Shown here piece after piece: positions 8,062-17,356 of a stretch of 57,421 nt of DNA. A program made the position numbers and the translations under genes. Every line of letters starts with the position of its first letter. Position 1 is the first letter of the stretch. The notes below the pieces were generated by a model. It was not told the DNA's origin. It worked only from the letters and a program-made list of their open reading frames with translations, and ran no database searches. The stretch is taken from NCBI GenBank assembly GCA_902812365.1, contig CADDZC010000014.1, positions 1-57,421 of the forward strand, read 5' to 3'. Source of the DNA: Acidobacteriota bacterium. Its GTDB lineage: Bacteria > Acidobacteriota > Terriglobia > UBA7540.

Positions 8062-11000
8062 CTAGAAGTAGAACTTCAACGCCAACTGAATCTGCCGCGG
8101 ATCGCTCGGATTGTCACGCGTCGAAGTGATCTGGCCGAAGTTGGTATCGCTGAACGTGCGGTCGCTTGGCAGGGCAAAGTTCGGGTGATTCGTGATGTTA
8201 AAGAACTCCGCCCGGAACTCGAAGCGCTTGCTCTCCGTCACCGGGATTTCCTTAAAAAGGGAGAAGTCCAGGCGATGGAATCCCGGACCGACGACGGGTG
8301 GGTCGGCCCCCCCGAGCGGCGCGTAATCCGTCTGGCCGATCGCCGTGGCCACCGGAGGATTCGCAAACGCCTTGGGGTTCAGCCATCGATTCACGTTGTG
8401 CGGCCCGCCAATCGGATTCTGGCCCGGGACGAGCAAGGGAATGCAACCCATTCCGGACTGGGTCGAGACGCTGCAAAAGAAGCTCATCGGCTGGCCGTCC
8501 TGGAGCGTCAAAATCCAGTTCGTAGTCCAACCTCCGAGGATCGCGTTGGCGGCACCGCTGGAGCTGACCCAGCGGCGGCCCTTGCCGAACGGCAACTCGT
8601 AGGAGCCGCTGACGTGCACCACGTTGCGGACGTCAAAATCCGCCAGGCCGTAATCGCCCTGGATTCCAAAGCGGGGTAGATACGGGGCTCGGTACCCGTT
8701 CACGTTGCCGTTAAGAAGGTCCTTGGCGTCGCTGCGCACTTTGCTGTACGTGTAATTGGCGAGAAGGGCGAACCCGCCCGCAAACCGATGCTGATAGTTG
8801 GTCTGTAACGAGTGATAGTAGCTGTTGCCCTCCGTCGCCGCATAGCTGGGGTTGTAACCAAAATCCGGGAAGGGCGCGTAAGCGGATTGATTCAGGCCGG
8901 GCGGCAGAATCTCGCTGACGCGGTTCGAGCCGGGAAAGACCTCGAGGTGCCGCGCAAACGAGCCGACGTACCCGATCCAGAACGAATCGTTGGGAGTCAA
9001 CTCGTATTGAGTGATGAAGTTGGCCGACTGGGTGTAGGGCGTGATGTAATTATATTGAATGCCGCGCAAGGCCAGTCCTTTGGCGTTGACCAGTGCCGGG
9101 TTCAGCGGCGTGCAGGAGAAGCCTACTTCAAAGGTCAGCGCCGCCGCGCAGGTACTGCCGTCCGGGTTGGTCAGCGAGATGGGGTGTTCGGGATCGGGAT
9201 TGAAGAACTGGAAGTTGAATTGGAAAGGATAATTCTCGCCGATATTGGGTGAATAGCCGCGGTTTTCAAATCCGCCGTAAAAGATGCCGTAGCCGCCCCG
9301 CACCACCATCTTCGGCGACACCTGGTAGGCGAATCCGAACCGCGGGGCGAAGTTCGTATTCTGGGACTTTCCGAGTGAGGTGTTCGACGTGTACACAATG
9401 CTGATGCCGTCCTTCGCCGTCAGCGACAGGAACGAGGGTGAAAGAACGTCTTTCTTGCGCTGAATCGGAATCAGGTATTGCGCTTGACCTGGCGGCGCGG
9501 GGATGAAGTTGGCCTGGGCCCCGAAGTTCTCCTCCACCTGGCCGAACCAGTCCCACCGCAATCCGAGGTTCAGAGTCAGCTTGGGAGTGACTTTCCAATC
9601 GTCCTGGAAGTAGGCGCCGTAATAGTTTCGCCCGTCGTCGGTGTTCGACTGGTTGGAAGCGAAAACCGCGTTGGAGCCGCCCGAGTTGTCGACGCCGTTC
9701 GGCACCATGGCCGGAATCGGAGTCAGCAGGAACTGCGCGATCCCGGTGGTTCCGTCGCCCTTGTTGGGAATGGACGTGTACACCCCGCCGTAGTCGAACT
9801 CGCCGCGCGACCAGGGGGGCTGCAAGGTGGAAAATTTAATGTGCTGGAACTCGAAACCGCCTTTGAAGGTGTGATTGTTGTAAATCTTCGTCAGATTTTC
9901 GGTGAACTGAACCGTCGAGTTGAACTCCTGCGAGACCAGGAACGAGTTGCTGCCGAGGCCCTGCAGGTTGGAAATGCCGAACCGCGGCAACCCCCCATTG
10001 AGGGGAATCTGCGGAATCCCCTTGATTCCAAATTTAGCCGGGATGTTGCTTAAATCGTTGCCGAAAGGTTGCAGGCGCCCGGTGCCGATGCGGTTGAAGC
10101 CGAGCCGGGCCTCATTGATTAAAGTGGGCGAAAAGGAATGGGTTTCGCTCAGCGCGGCGGCCGTCGAGTTGGCCGTTTGGTTGCCCTGGTTAAAGCCTCC
10201 GCCGTCGGCGACGCCCTGAAAAGGTCCGGGCTTGAACTGGGGGTTGTCGAGGTAGCTGAACCGCCCGAACATCTGGTCGCGGTCGCTGAAATTCTGGTCA
10301 ATCCGGATATCAAACGAATTGGCCTTGTTCTTGATGATCGGGTTGTTGGCGTAATTGTTGAAGATACCGGGGCTGGTGGGGGGCGGGTACAGATTCAAAA
10401 GATTGATGGCATTGGGATCGAGGCGATTCGGCAGAATCGTGTTGTTCGGAAAGGGATCCCGCACGAATCCGGTGCCTTGGGCCACGATTCCCGTGATCGG
10501 ATCCGCGGCCCCCTGAGTTACCGTGCGGGTGGTGGCGGGGTCAAAGATCGTGCCACAGGGGACGGTGCGGCCCAGCAGATCCGGTCCCTTCGTGCAACCG
10601 GGCTGGCCGGCGATGAGGTCCTGAAAATTGGTATACCCGCTGGCGCGCTCGGCGGCCGTCGGCACGCCGACGACCCAGGTGCTGGCTTGCCGGATGCGCG
10701 TCCCCTGGTAGTCGCCGAAGAAGAACGTTTTGTTCTTGCGGATGGGGCCGCCAATCGAACCTCCAAACTGGTTCTGGCGGAATTCTCCTTTCCTCAAGCC
10801 CTTGGCGTCTTCAAAGAAATCGGCGGCGTCAAATTTGTCATTGCGAACGAACTCCCAGGCATCTCCGTGGAGCTGGTTCGTGCCGGATTTGACGGTGGCA
10901 TTCAGCACCGCGCCCCCCGCTCGGCCGAACTCCGCACTGTAATTGTTGGTTTGGACCTTGAACTCCTGGATGGCATCCACCGGAGGCAGGACGACAAAGG

Positions 11001-11643
11001 CCGTGCCGTTTAGGAAGTCCACCAAGTCGATGTTATTGTCGATCCCGTCCAGCAGGTAATTGTTCTGCGCCGGACGCGTGCCGTTGGCCGAGAAGTCGCC
11101 GGTGGCGTCCAGTCCCCGGCCTTCCTGCTGGCCAATCGTCGTGCCCGCCGCCAGTTGCGCCAGAAACGTGAAGTTGCGGCCGTTCAGCGGCAGGTCATTG
11201 ACTTCCCGCGCCCCCACCACTTGGCCCACCGACGCGTTCTAGGTCTGCAAAAGCGGCGGCGCCCCAGTCACCTCGATCGTCTGCGTAACTTGGCCGGGAC
11301 TGAGCGTAAAATCCACCACAGCCGTCTGCTGGAGGTTCACGGTGATGTCTTTGTGGGTGGCCGTTTGAAAGCCCTGAAACTCCGCCGTCACCGTATACAC
11401 CCCGATCTTGACCGGCGTAAAAGTGTAGGAACCATCCGAACCGGTCACGGTCGACAGAGTCAAGGCCGTGCCCTGATTGGTGATGGTGACCTTAGCACCC
11501 GGTATTACGGCTCCAGTCTGATCGCGCACCGTTCCTGTGATCGAGCCGGTATCCACCTGCGCCCGCAAGCCGCTAGAACTCACCAAAACGAGAACCCCAA
11601 CCAACACAATTCCGACCTGAGCCAATATTCCCTTGGTTCTCAT
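8062..11643 (-). pseudogene. Oar-like TonB-dependent outer-membrane protein, interrupted by in-frame TAG
   Basis: A 1193-codon reading frame in a single phase. It starts at ATG 11643 (GGGAG, 8 nt upstream) with a signal peptide ending near LRAQ. A carboxypeptidase-regulatory beta-sandwich follows (DTGSITGTVRDQTGAVIPGA), then the plug motif EVNDLPLNGRNF, and a long barrel ending in aromatic LALKFYF. The frame is broken once, at codon 135, by TAG (11239-11241), exactly where relatives usually have Gln (PPLLQT-x-NASVGQVVG). Nothing else is damaged over the remaining 1055 codons. It could be a recent pseudogene, a suppressed amber codon, population variation or a base-call error. Homologues are outer-membrane transporters or adhesin-like receptors of Acidobacteriota; the substrate is unknown. 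Confidence 0.85.
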
Positions 11644-11717
11644 GTAAGCGTCTCCCTTTATGGCCGGCTGCCCCCGTAGGAACCCGCTCTACCGTTCGGT
11701 TCTCACACGCGAGCACT

Positions 11718-11746
11718 CTTGTAGCCAAAGATGGCGATACTGTCAA
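11718..11746 (-). promoter_or_regulatory. Predicted promoter of the Oar-like gene
   Basis: Minus-strand TTGACA (11741-11746), 17-nt spacer, TACAAG (11718-11723). The leader to the ATG at 11643 would be about 70 nt. A perfect palindrome, CAATCGATTG (11769-11778), lies about 23 bp upstream of the -35 box in an AT-rich stretch and could be an operator. The rest of 11747-11938 holds no gene that I can support. Confidence 0.65.
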
Positions 11747-11938
11747 CAAAAATATCACCGTTTATAATCAATCGATTGTGATCGTTTTAGTGGATTTCGA
11801 TTATTGGCCAGCTGGATCGTCTTCAGTTTGTCATAGCCCAATCTATTAAAAATGGAAGGTCGGAAGTCTTATGACAGCGTTTTCACCCCGATCTCCCCGT
11901 GCCACCGTATCCCGGCCCGAAGCCCGTCGCTGTGCTTC

Positions 11939-13348
11939 TCAAGAAAGTAACGGCTCAATGACTCGCCCGGAAGAATGGGGGAGCGTGACTTGCAGCCACT
12001 GGGCCATGGTTGCGGCGACATCAGGAAGGGTAGCCGGCGGAAGGTTGAGGCTGCGCGGGTGCCTGGCTCCAGGGGTGACCGCCAGCATCTCGTCAACTCC
12101 ATCAGCCAGAAGCAGATAGAGGGTTTTGCCCCGAAAGGGCGGGATCTCCTCGGCGTTTAACCAGATGTAGTAGGAAAGCAGCTCCACATCCACAAAGGAA
12201 CCGAGCGGATCCTGCAGAATGGGGATCTGGTCGGTCGGCCGGGGCTTGGAGAACAGCAGTAAACTACTGAAAGGCTTCATCTTATCGCGTACTCCGAAGC
12301 GGGCAACCACCAAGCGCGGCTGGGCGCGTTTCAAAGCCTGAACCGCCCCCCACTCGACGAACGTGTTGTTAATGATCAGAGTTCCGGCCCCTTCCAAAAA
12401 CAAGTCACGGATGAAGCTGCGCACCAGACGGTCGGAGTAAAGGGTTGATCCCTCTTCGGGGATAATGTCCAGGGTTTTGAGATAGGCTGCCAACTGCAGT
12501 GGTCCGCTAATCCCAGCCTGAACCTTGCTGTAGATAGCGTCGGACAGAGTCTCGCGATATCGCTGTAACCTATTATAACTCAATCCGATAGCGCAATCTC
12601 GCGCCGGGCGGGTGGCAGCGCTCCGCTCGCAGATTTGATGCAGATGATCGTCAGCCTCGAAAATCCATGTGTCGAAGGGCGAGAAGCCCCGCTGTTCTCG
12701 CAGCGCCTCGAAGAGTGTGACGGCACCTGCTTGGTGCGCATCGACAAATCCGGCCTGCGAGGGCTGCCCCCCGCCGGCCGAACGGTAGGACGTGCCTGTA
12801 AATAGCTGATAAATAAAAGGTTGAGTCGAGTCAGCGCCGTCCAAACGCAGACTGATTGGAATCCCGATCGGACGAAAGCGCCGCCAGAGCGAATCCCGCT
12901 CGATGGCAATACCGCTGCCATAGATCATCACCACCAATCGGGGCAGATTGATCGAGCCATACAACTTCGCCTCCAGGAGCGGCTCGAGTTTGTCAAAAGT
13001 TGCGGCCACCTCGCGCCGCCAATTCGGGTACTGACCCTGCACGCGGAGATAGTCGAGGAGCCGAGACTCTAGCGTTTCGGGATCACCGCCTGAGATTCGG
13101 TCGCAGCCTACCCGCACTTCGAACGCCCGGAGAGGGCCGAATATGTCCTTGAGCTGAGCATCGCTCAGCGCCCCCACCTGATCGATAAGTGTTTGAAAAT
13201 AAGCCTTTTCCGGGTTGAAGAAGTTGGGCCACTTGCGCAATTCCGCAGCCAGGGACACCTGGAACGTCCGCGGTAACCGGTCAAGCGCCTCGCGATGCGC
13301 TCGAACCAGCGCCCGAGGCTCGGAGGTTAGTCCCGAAAACCAATCCAT
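11939..13348 (-). CDS. Unrecognised protein, 469 aa
   Basis: I do not recognise this family. The frame is intact, with ATG at 13348 and no signal peptide or obvious membrane segment. The N-terminal third is helical and charged (DWFSGLTSEPRALVRAHREALDRLP). A central block has LPRLVVMIYGSGIAIERDSLW, and the C-terminal third ends LLLADGVDEMLAVTPGARHP. A late LPDVAATMAQWLQV faintly resembles the C-terminus of alkaline-phosphatase-superfamily proteins such as its neighbour, but no metal-binding set is visible. It follows the exported AlkP-like gene by 86 bp on the same strand, and the molybdoenzyme before that, so the three probably act together. A cytoplasmic partner or regulator is possible but unproven. 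Confidence 0.7.
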   Translation of the reverse strand: MDWFSGLTSEPRALVRAHREALDRLPRTFQVSLAAELRKWPNFFNPEKAYFQTLIDQVGALSDAQLKDIFGPLRAFEVRVGCDRISGGDPETLESRLLDYLRVQGQYPNWRREVAATFDKLEPLLEAKLYGSINLPRLVVMIYGSGIAIERDSLWRRFRPIGIPISLRLDGADSTQPFIYQLFTGTSYRSAGGGQPSQAGFVDAHQAGAVTLFEALREQRGFSPFDTWIFEADDHLHQICERSAATRPARDCAIGLSYNRLQRYRETLSDAIYSKVQAGISGPLQLAAYLKTLDIIPEEGSTLYSDRLVRSFIRDLFLEGAGTLIINNTFVEWGAVQALKRAQPRLVVARFGVRDKMKPFSSLLLFSKPRPTDQIPILQDPLGSFVDVELLSYYIWLNAEEIPPFRGKTLYLLLADGVDEMLAVTPGARHPRSLNLPPATLPDVAATMAQWLQVTLPHSSGRVIEPLLS

Positions 13349-13434
13349 AAGATCGAGTTCACCCGTTGGCCGACGTCAACGTCCCGGTTGGTATCCGCTG
13401 CTCGCGACCGCCGAGTCGATATGGCCGCCCGGAC

Positions 13435-14652
13435 TTAAATCGCTAACTCCTCCAGCACTTGGCCCTGTGTTTCCGGCATCGTGAAGCCTAAAATCTGAGC
13501 CACCGTCGGCGCCACGTCCACATGATGGATGAGCCGCTCGGAACCGGTGCCGCGCGGCACGCCCTGACCTAGAGCCAACAGCCATACGCCCCGGCAAGAG
13601 TCGTCCCCGCTGCGGTGGTTGGCGAAGCCGTTACCGTGGAGGTCGCCGTCACGACCCACCTCGGGGATTACCATCATCGTCGTCCGATCCTTGTACTGGG
13701 GGGAGGACTGCACGTGCTGCCAGAGTTCATAGACGAGCCGGTCAGTACGTCTAATCGCCTGTAAATAAAGGGAATATGACCCGTAATGGGCAATGTCCAT
13801 ATCCCAGAAATTGACCAGCATCAGCGACGGCGCAAAGCGATCCATGATCTCCTTGGCCATGAAGAAGGTCAGTTCGTCGCCGCTCGATGGCACGCTGGGA
13901 TCGTTAATGTAGTTCAACAGTGATTTTGCCAGCGTCTGCTTCAGGTCGAAGCTCAATTTGTGCCCGGATTCGTACACCTGCCAGCCGTAATTCTCATAAC
14001 CTTCGTCGAGCGCCGAAAGCATCTGCTTGGCGAAGGCTTCGCGGTCTTCCACGCCCGGGCCTCGGTCGGTGCTGACCGCCGCCTGAATGGCCTCAAGCAG
14101 CAGTTGTTTGGGCAAAATGACGTTGGCCGCGTAAGCATTTCCGTATCCGCGCCAGCGGCTTCCGCCGATCAAGCTGAAGCTTTTATTGGTGGCGATCACC
14201 CAGGTTTCTTGCGCCGGCAGCCGGCGCTCCTTGCGAAAATACTCGAAAATGGTGGGTGTGGCGGGCGGCTCGCTGCCGAAGCTGTCGACATTCTGCCAGT
14301 TCCCGGTGATCAGCGATGAACTGGAATTAAAGTGGCCGGTAATCCCCTCATTGCGGGCCGAAGGGTAAAAGAGTCCTTGCGGCACCAAATCCTGGGTCAA
14401 GCGCGGGATATTCACCCAGCCGGAGGGCGCAAAGGTATCCTGGTAGCGAGCACCCCCGCCGAAGGTCACCACGATGGCCCGCTGGGAAGGTTTTTCGTAG
14501 GCCTTCGCTTCCCGCGCCAGCGCCCGCCGCGGCAGAAAATGCTCCGCCATGAACGCCGCGATGAACTTTAACAGGTCGCGGCGGCGCATTCCCCCTGGGA
14601 TGCTCGACTCGAGCCGGGGAGCGCCGGGAAAGCGGCTCAACCAACTCAGCAT
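13435..14652 (-). CDS. Exported alkaline-phosphatase-superfamily (sulfatase/DUF1501-like) protein
   Basis: About 405 aa. The N-terminus carries RRRDLLKFIAAFMAEHF, a twin-arginine-like export signal. The C-terminus has HHVDVAPTVAQILGF, the typical closing segment of sulfatase/AlkP-superfamily enzymes, and TTMMVIPEVGRDGDLHGN resembles the metal-site loop of DUF1501-type members. The starting codon is uncertain: the frame is open to a TTG at 14709, ATG 14652 is used here, and ATG 14586 would begin MRRRDLLK with AGGGGG next to it. It lies between the molybdoenzyme gene (about 90 bp upstream) and the unrecognised 469-aa gene. Likely periplasmic; no substrate can be named. Confidence 0.65.
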   Translation of the reverse strand: MLSWLSRFPGAPRLESSIPGGMRRRDLLKFIAAFMAEHFLPRRALAREAKAYEKPSQRAIVVTFGGGARYQDTFAPSGWVNIPRLTQDLVPQGLFYPSARNEGITGHFNSSSSLITGNWQNVDSFGSEPPATPTIFEYFRKERRLPAQETWVIATNKSFSLIGGSRWRGYGNAYAANVILPKQLLLEAIQAAVSTDRGPGVEDREAFAKQMLSALDEGYENYGWQVYESGHKLSFDLKQTLAKSLLNYINDPSVPSSGDELTFFMAKEIMDRFAPSLMLVNFWDMDIAHYGSYSLYLQAIRRTDRLVYELWQHVQSSPQYKDRTTMMVIPEVGRDGDLHGNGFANHRSGDDSCRGVWLLALGQGVPRGTGSERLIHHVDVAPTVAQILGFTMPETQGQVLEELAI

Positions 14653-14744
14653 TTTCGCAACCGGAATCCTCTCCGCGCGCCTGGATTGGCCGGGGAGAAA
14701 AGCCGTCAACGGCCGGCCCGCCGTGACTCGATCCCCCCGAGCTC

Positions 14745-15497
14745 TCAGTAATCCATAATCTCGCCGCCCTTGATCTTCCGCGTCTCGCCCGGAAAGTCGA
14801 ACGGGTGGTCATACCCAGGCTCGATGTCGCCGTTTTGGGTGTAATAAGGCCACGTGTCAGCCACGACGCCCTGCCCTCCGTGACTAACCAGCGTGATTCG
14901 GGTGATGAGTTTCGACGACTTATAGCCGTACTTATACGGGATCACGATCCGTAGCGGCGCCCCGTGCTCCGGGGTGAGCGGTTCGCCGTTCATCCCGATC
15001 GCCAGCAGCACCCGCGGATTCATGAGGTCCTTGAGACTGAGATAATCGTAGTACTTGTCGGCACAGTCCAGACGCACATGCGTGGCCGCCGCCTTCGGCT
15101 GTGCCAGCGCCAGAAGTTCGCCGCAGCGAAACCCTTCCCACACGATCCGCGCCGACCAGCACTGCACGCACTTCATCCGACTGCTCTGCCGGAGGATGTG
15201 AAAACGCCTCAGGTCCCGGGCCCGCAAGGTGACCGGGCGCGCCACCAGGCCGCGGATCTCGAGTTCCCACGCCTCCGGATCGGGAGCCACAATAGGATTG
15301 AACTCCATGATCTTGGCTTTGAAACGGTCCGGAGTGTCAGAAGGGACGATCAGTTGGCGGCCGCGCTCATCGGTTTTCGGAAACGGCCCGGGAGGATTAG
15401 GACAGGGGGTTGGCGGGGCCGCGATCAGGTTGCCGCCCGCCAGGGTAGCCGCCGCGCTGCCTCCCACCGCCAGCCCCATGAACTTGCGGCGATTCAT
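14745..15497 (-). CDS. Sulfite-oxidase-family molybdopterin oxidoreductase (YedY/MsrP-like)
   Basis: A 250-aa molybdopterin-dependent oxidoreductase. The N-terminus MNRRKFMGLAVGGSAAATLA is a twin-arginine signal, so the folded cofactor-bearing protein is exported. The sulfite-oxidase fold shows MKCVQCWSARIVWEGF, in which C110 is the expected Mo-ligating cysteine; an extra C113 follows. Later come EHGAPLRIVIPYKYGYKSSK and FPGETRKIKGGEIMDY. MsrP enzymes reduce protein methionine sulfoxide in the periplasm and usually pair with a haem membrane protein (MsrQ), which is not seen in this window. The actual substrate is therefore uncertain. Confidence 0.88.
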   Translation of the reverse strand: MNRRKFMGLAVGGSAAATLAGGNLIAAPPTPCPNPPGPFPKTDERGRQLIVPSDTPDRFKAKIMEFNPIVAPDPEAWELEIRGLVARPVTLRARDLRRFHILRQSSRMKCVQCWSARIVWEGFRCGELLALAQPKAAATHVRLDCADKYYDYLSLKDLMNPRVLLAIGMNGEPLTPEHGAPLRIVIPYKYGYKSSKLITRITLVSHGGQGVVADTWPYYTQNGDIEPGYDHPFDFPGETRKIKGGEIMDY

Positions 15498-15590
15498 GGA
15501 AGCTCCTTACCCGACGCATTCTATCACAAGCGGGGCTCGGCGACGGATGATCGCATGCCGGCAGTCAAACCGTGCGCGCCCGCGTGGCGC

Positions 15591-15665
15591 TGGTAGCGCT
15601 ACCGGGAATCGAACCCGGGTTTTGAGATTGAGAATCTCACGTCCTAACCCCTAGACGATAGCGCC
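15591..15665 (-). tRNA. tRNA-Glu (anticodon CUC)
   Basis: The minus-strand cloverleaf is complete. The acceptor GGCGCTA pairs with TAGCGCT (first pair G-T), and the D arm carries the tRNA-Glu-like CGTCTAGGGGTTAGGAC. The anticodon stem TGAGA/TCTCA encloses loop TTCTCAA, giving CTC. The T arm is CGGGTTCGATTCCCG, and a 3' ACCA is encoded. It reads GAG codons. It lies between tldE and the molybdoenzyme gene, and tRNA genes are common integration sites, but I see no attachment duplication here. Confidence 0.95.
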
Positions 15666-15839
15666 GTGAACGCGTGCCGGCCGCAGGGCCGGCCCGTGGC
15701 GGCCGGTGACCGCTTCTGCCGCCCGCCTTCGAAGATACAACAGGCCGCCGTTTTCCGGCAACCGATCCTCAATCCGCCGTGCCGGCGCGACTCCCCGGCC
15801 GCCGCCCGCTCGACCCTGGGCCGGCCTGCCCGCAAGCCG

Positions 15840-17177
15840 CTAAAACTTGGTCAGGGACGAGAAGTTGAAGTCGCGTACCTTCATCGCCGGCACCACCATC
15901 TCGAACGATTCTTCGCCCGCCGTCCGCTCGGAAGCGCTCATCAGCTCGACGCTTGACAGCATCTCAATCAGACTCTGATTAAACCGCAGGTTCTTGACGC
16001 CGTACTGCACCTGCCCGTTCTCAATCCAGAAAGTGCCGTCGCGGGTCATGCCGGTGAGAATCTTGCGGTAAGGGTCCACTTCGCGGATGTACCAGAGCCG
16101 CGTGACGAGCAACCCGCGCTCGGTCGAGCGGATCATCTCCTCCACGCTGTGTTTTTCGCCCTCCACGACAATGTTGACCGGAGCCTCGCCATATTCATTG
16201 GGGAGCGGAAAACCATGCCCGGTCGGTTCCCGCTTCATCTTGTGGGCGGTCGAGCGCGAAAACACCAGATTCTTCACCACACCCCGCTCGACCAGAGTCA
16301 CGCGCTGGCGGGGCACTCCTTCGCCGTCAAACGGGGCCCCCGCCTGCAGAGGGTGAAAGACATCATCGCGGATATTGAGGTTGTCGCCGAAAACCTTCTC
16401 GCCCACGCGCCCGGTGAAGCAACTCCGCTTTTCGTGGACGGCCAGGCCCCCGAAGTCAATGACCATGAACCCCAGCAGGTCGAGCACCGCCGCCGGCTCC
16501 AGAATCACGGTGTAGTGCCCGGGCGGCACCTCGCGCGGGTCATGACTGCTCAGCGCCTTGCGAGCCGCGCGATCGGCCAGGGCTTCCGGATCGAGCTCGA
16601 GATGAGACGGTGAAGTCTTCTTGGCCCAGCCTGAACTCGTTCCTCCCAGCATGGTGATCGAAAACTCCGAAAGCGTCTCTTCGTGAAAGGCGCGCAGACC
16701 GCGCGAGTTAAAAAGCGCCTGCACGGTCATGCCGCTCGAAAACACACCCGCTGCCGTTAGATGATCCCGCTCGGCGCGCTCGATGGCGTTCTTGATGGCC
16801 CGGGCGCGATCGAGCGGGCCCAAGTGGGCAGTCTCGACGTGGAAACGATCCACCGAGCGGTAGGTCTGCGGCCCCGGCACGGGAAGCAGGTCGGGGTCCG
16901 GGGGTTGCAGGCGCGCCAGTTCCAAGGCCGATTCGCACACTCGCCGGATCGACTCTTCGTCGAGGCGATCGGTGCTGGCGCGGGCGGTGCGATGGTCCGT
17001 GACGGCGCGCACCGACAGCGCCAGGCTCTCTTCCGCCATGTTCTGGTGGATGGTATTGTTGGCAAACCGGGTGAGGGCGTAAGCCGTCGAGGTCATGAGG
17101 GCCTCGGTCTCATCCGCCGTCGAATACTTCACGACCTTCTTGAAAAGGTCTTCCGCGCGTTCGCGATTGAGCATCAT
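15840..17177 (-). CDS. TldE/PmbA-family metalloprotease subunit
   Basis: A 445-aa member of the TldD/PmbA family. It lacks the HExxxH metal-binding motif and so is the TldE (PmbA) partner, which forms a heterodimer with TldD to trim peptides and unfolded proteins. Typical features are LARFANNTIHQNMAEESLALSVRAV-like N-terminal strands (here beginning TRFANNTIHQN) and a C-terminal half with DGTFWIENGQVQYGVKNLRFNQ near residue 400. The start is ATG at 17177. It is 179 bp downstream of tldD on the same strand; that gap is GC-rich and holds no gene. Confidence 0.9.
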   Translation of the reverse strand: MMLNRERAEDLFKKVVKYSTADETEALMTSTAYALTRFANNTIHQNMAEESLALSVRAVTDHRTARASTDRLDEESIRRVCESALELARLQPPDPDLLPVPGPQTYRSVDRFHVETAHLGPLDRARAIKNAIERAERDHLTAAGVFSSGMTVQALFNSRGLRAFHEETLSEFSITMLGGTSSGWAKKTSPSHLELDPEALADRAARKALSSHDPREVPPGHYTVILEPAAVLDLLGFMVIDFGGLAVHEKRSCFTGRVGEKVFGDNLNIRDDVFHPLQAGAPFDGEGVPRQRVTLVERGVVKNLVFSRSTAHKMKREPTGHGFPLPNEYGEAPVNIVVEGEKHSVEEMIRSTERGLLVTRLWYIREVDPYRKILTGMTRDGTFWIENGQVQYGVKNLRFNQSLIEMLSSVELMSASERTAGEESFEMVVPAMKVRDFNFSSLTKF

Positions 17178-17356
17178 CGAGTCAGAGCGCCGCCGAGGGA
17201 TTCAGCGCCGCGGCTCCCTCCGATTCTCCTGCCGGCCCCGCCCACGAGCAATCCGCTCCGGCAGCAGCCACGGGGGCCGGCCTTGATTTCCACCCACCCG
17301 GCGGCGGTGCTTCGATGCCGAGCCCGGCCTCCGAGGTGAACCGCTCAGGCAGTCCG

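Noticed and set aside
15591-15665. Genomic-island attachment at the tRNA-Glu gene
   Set aside because: No integrase and no duplicated tRNA 3' end were seen nearby.
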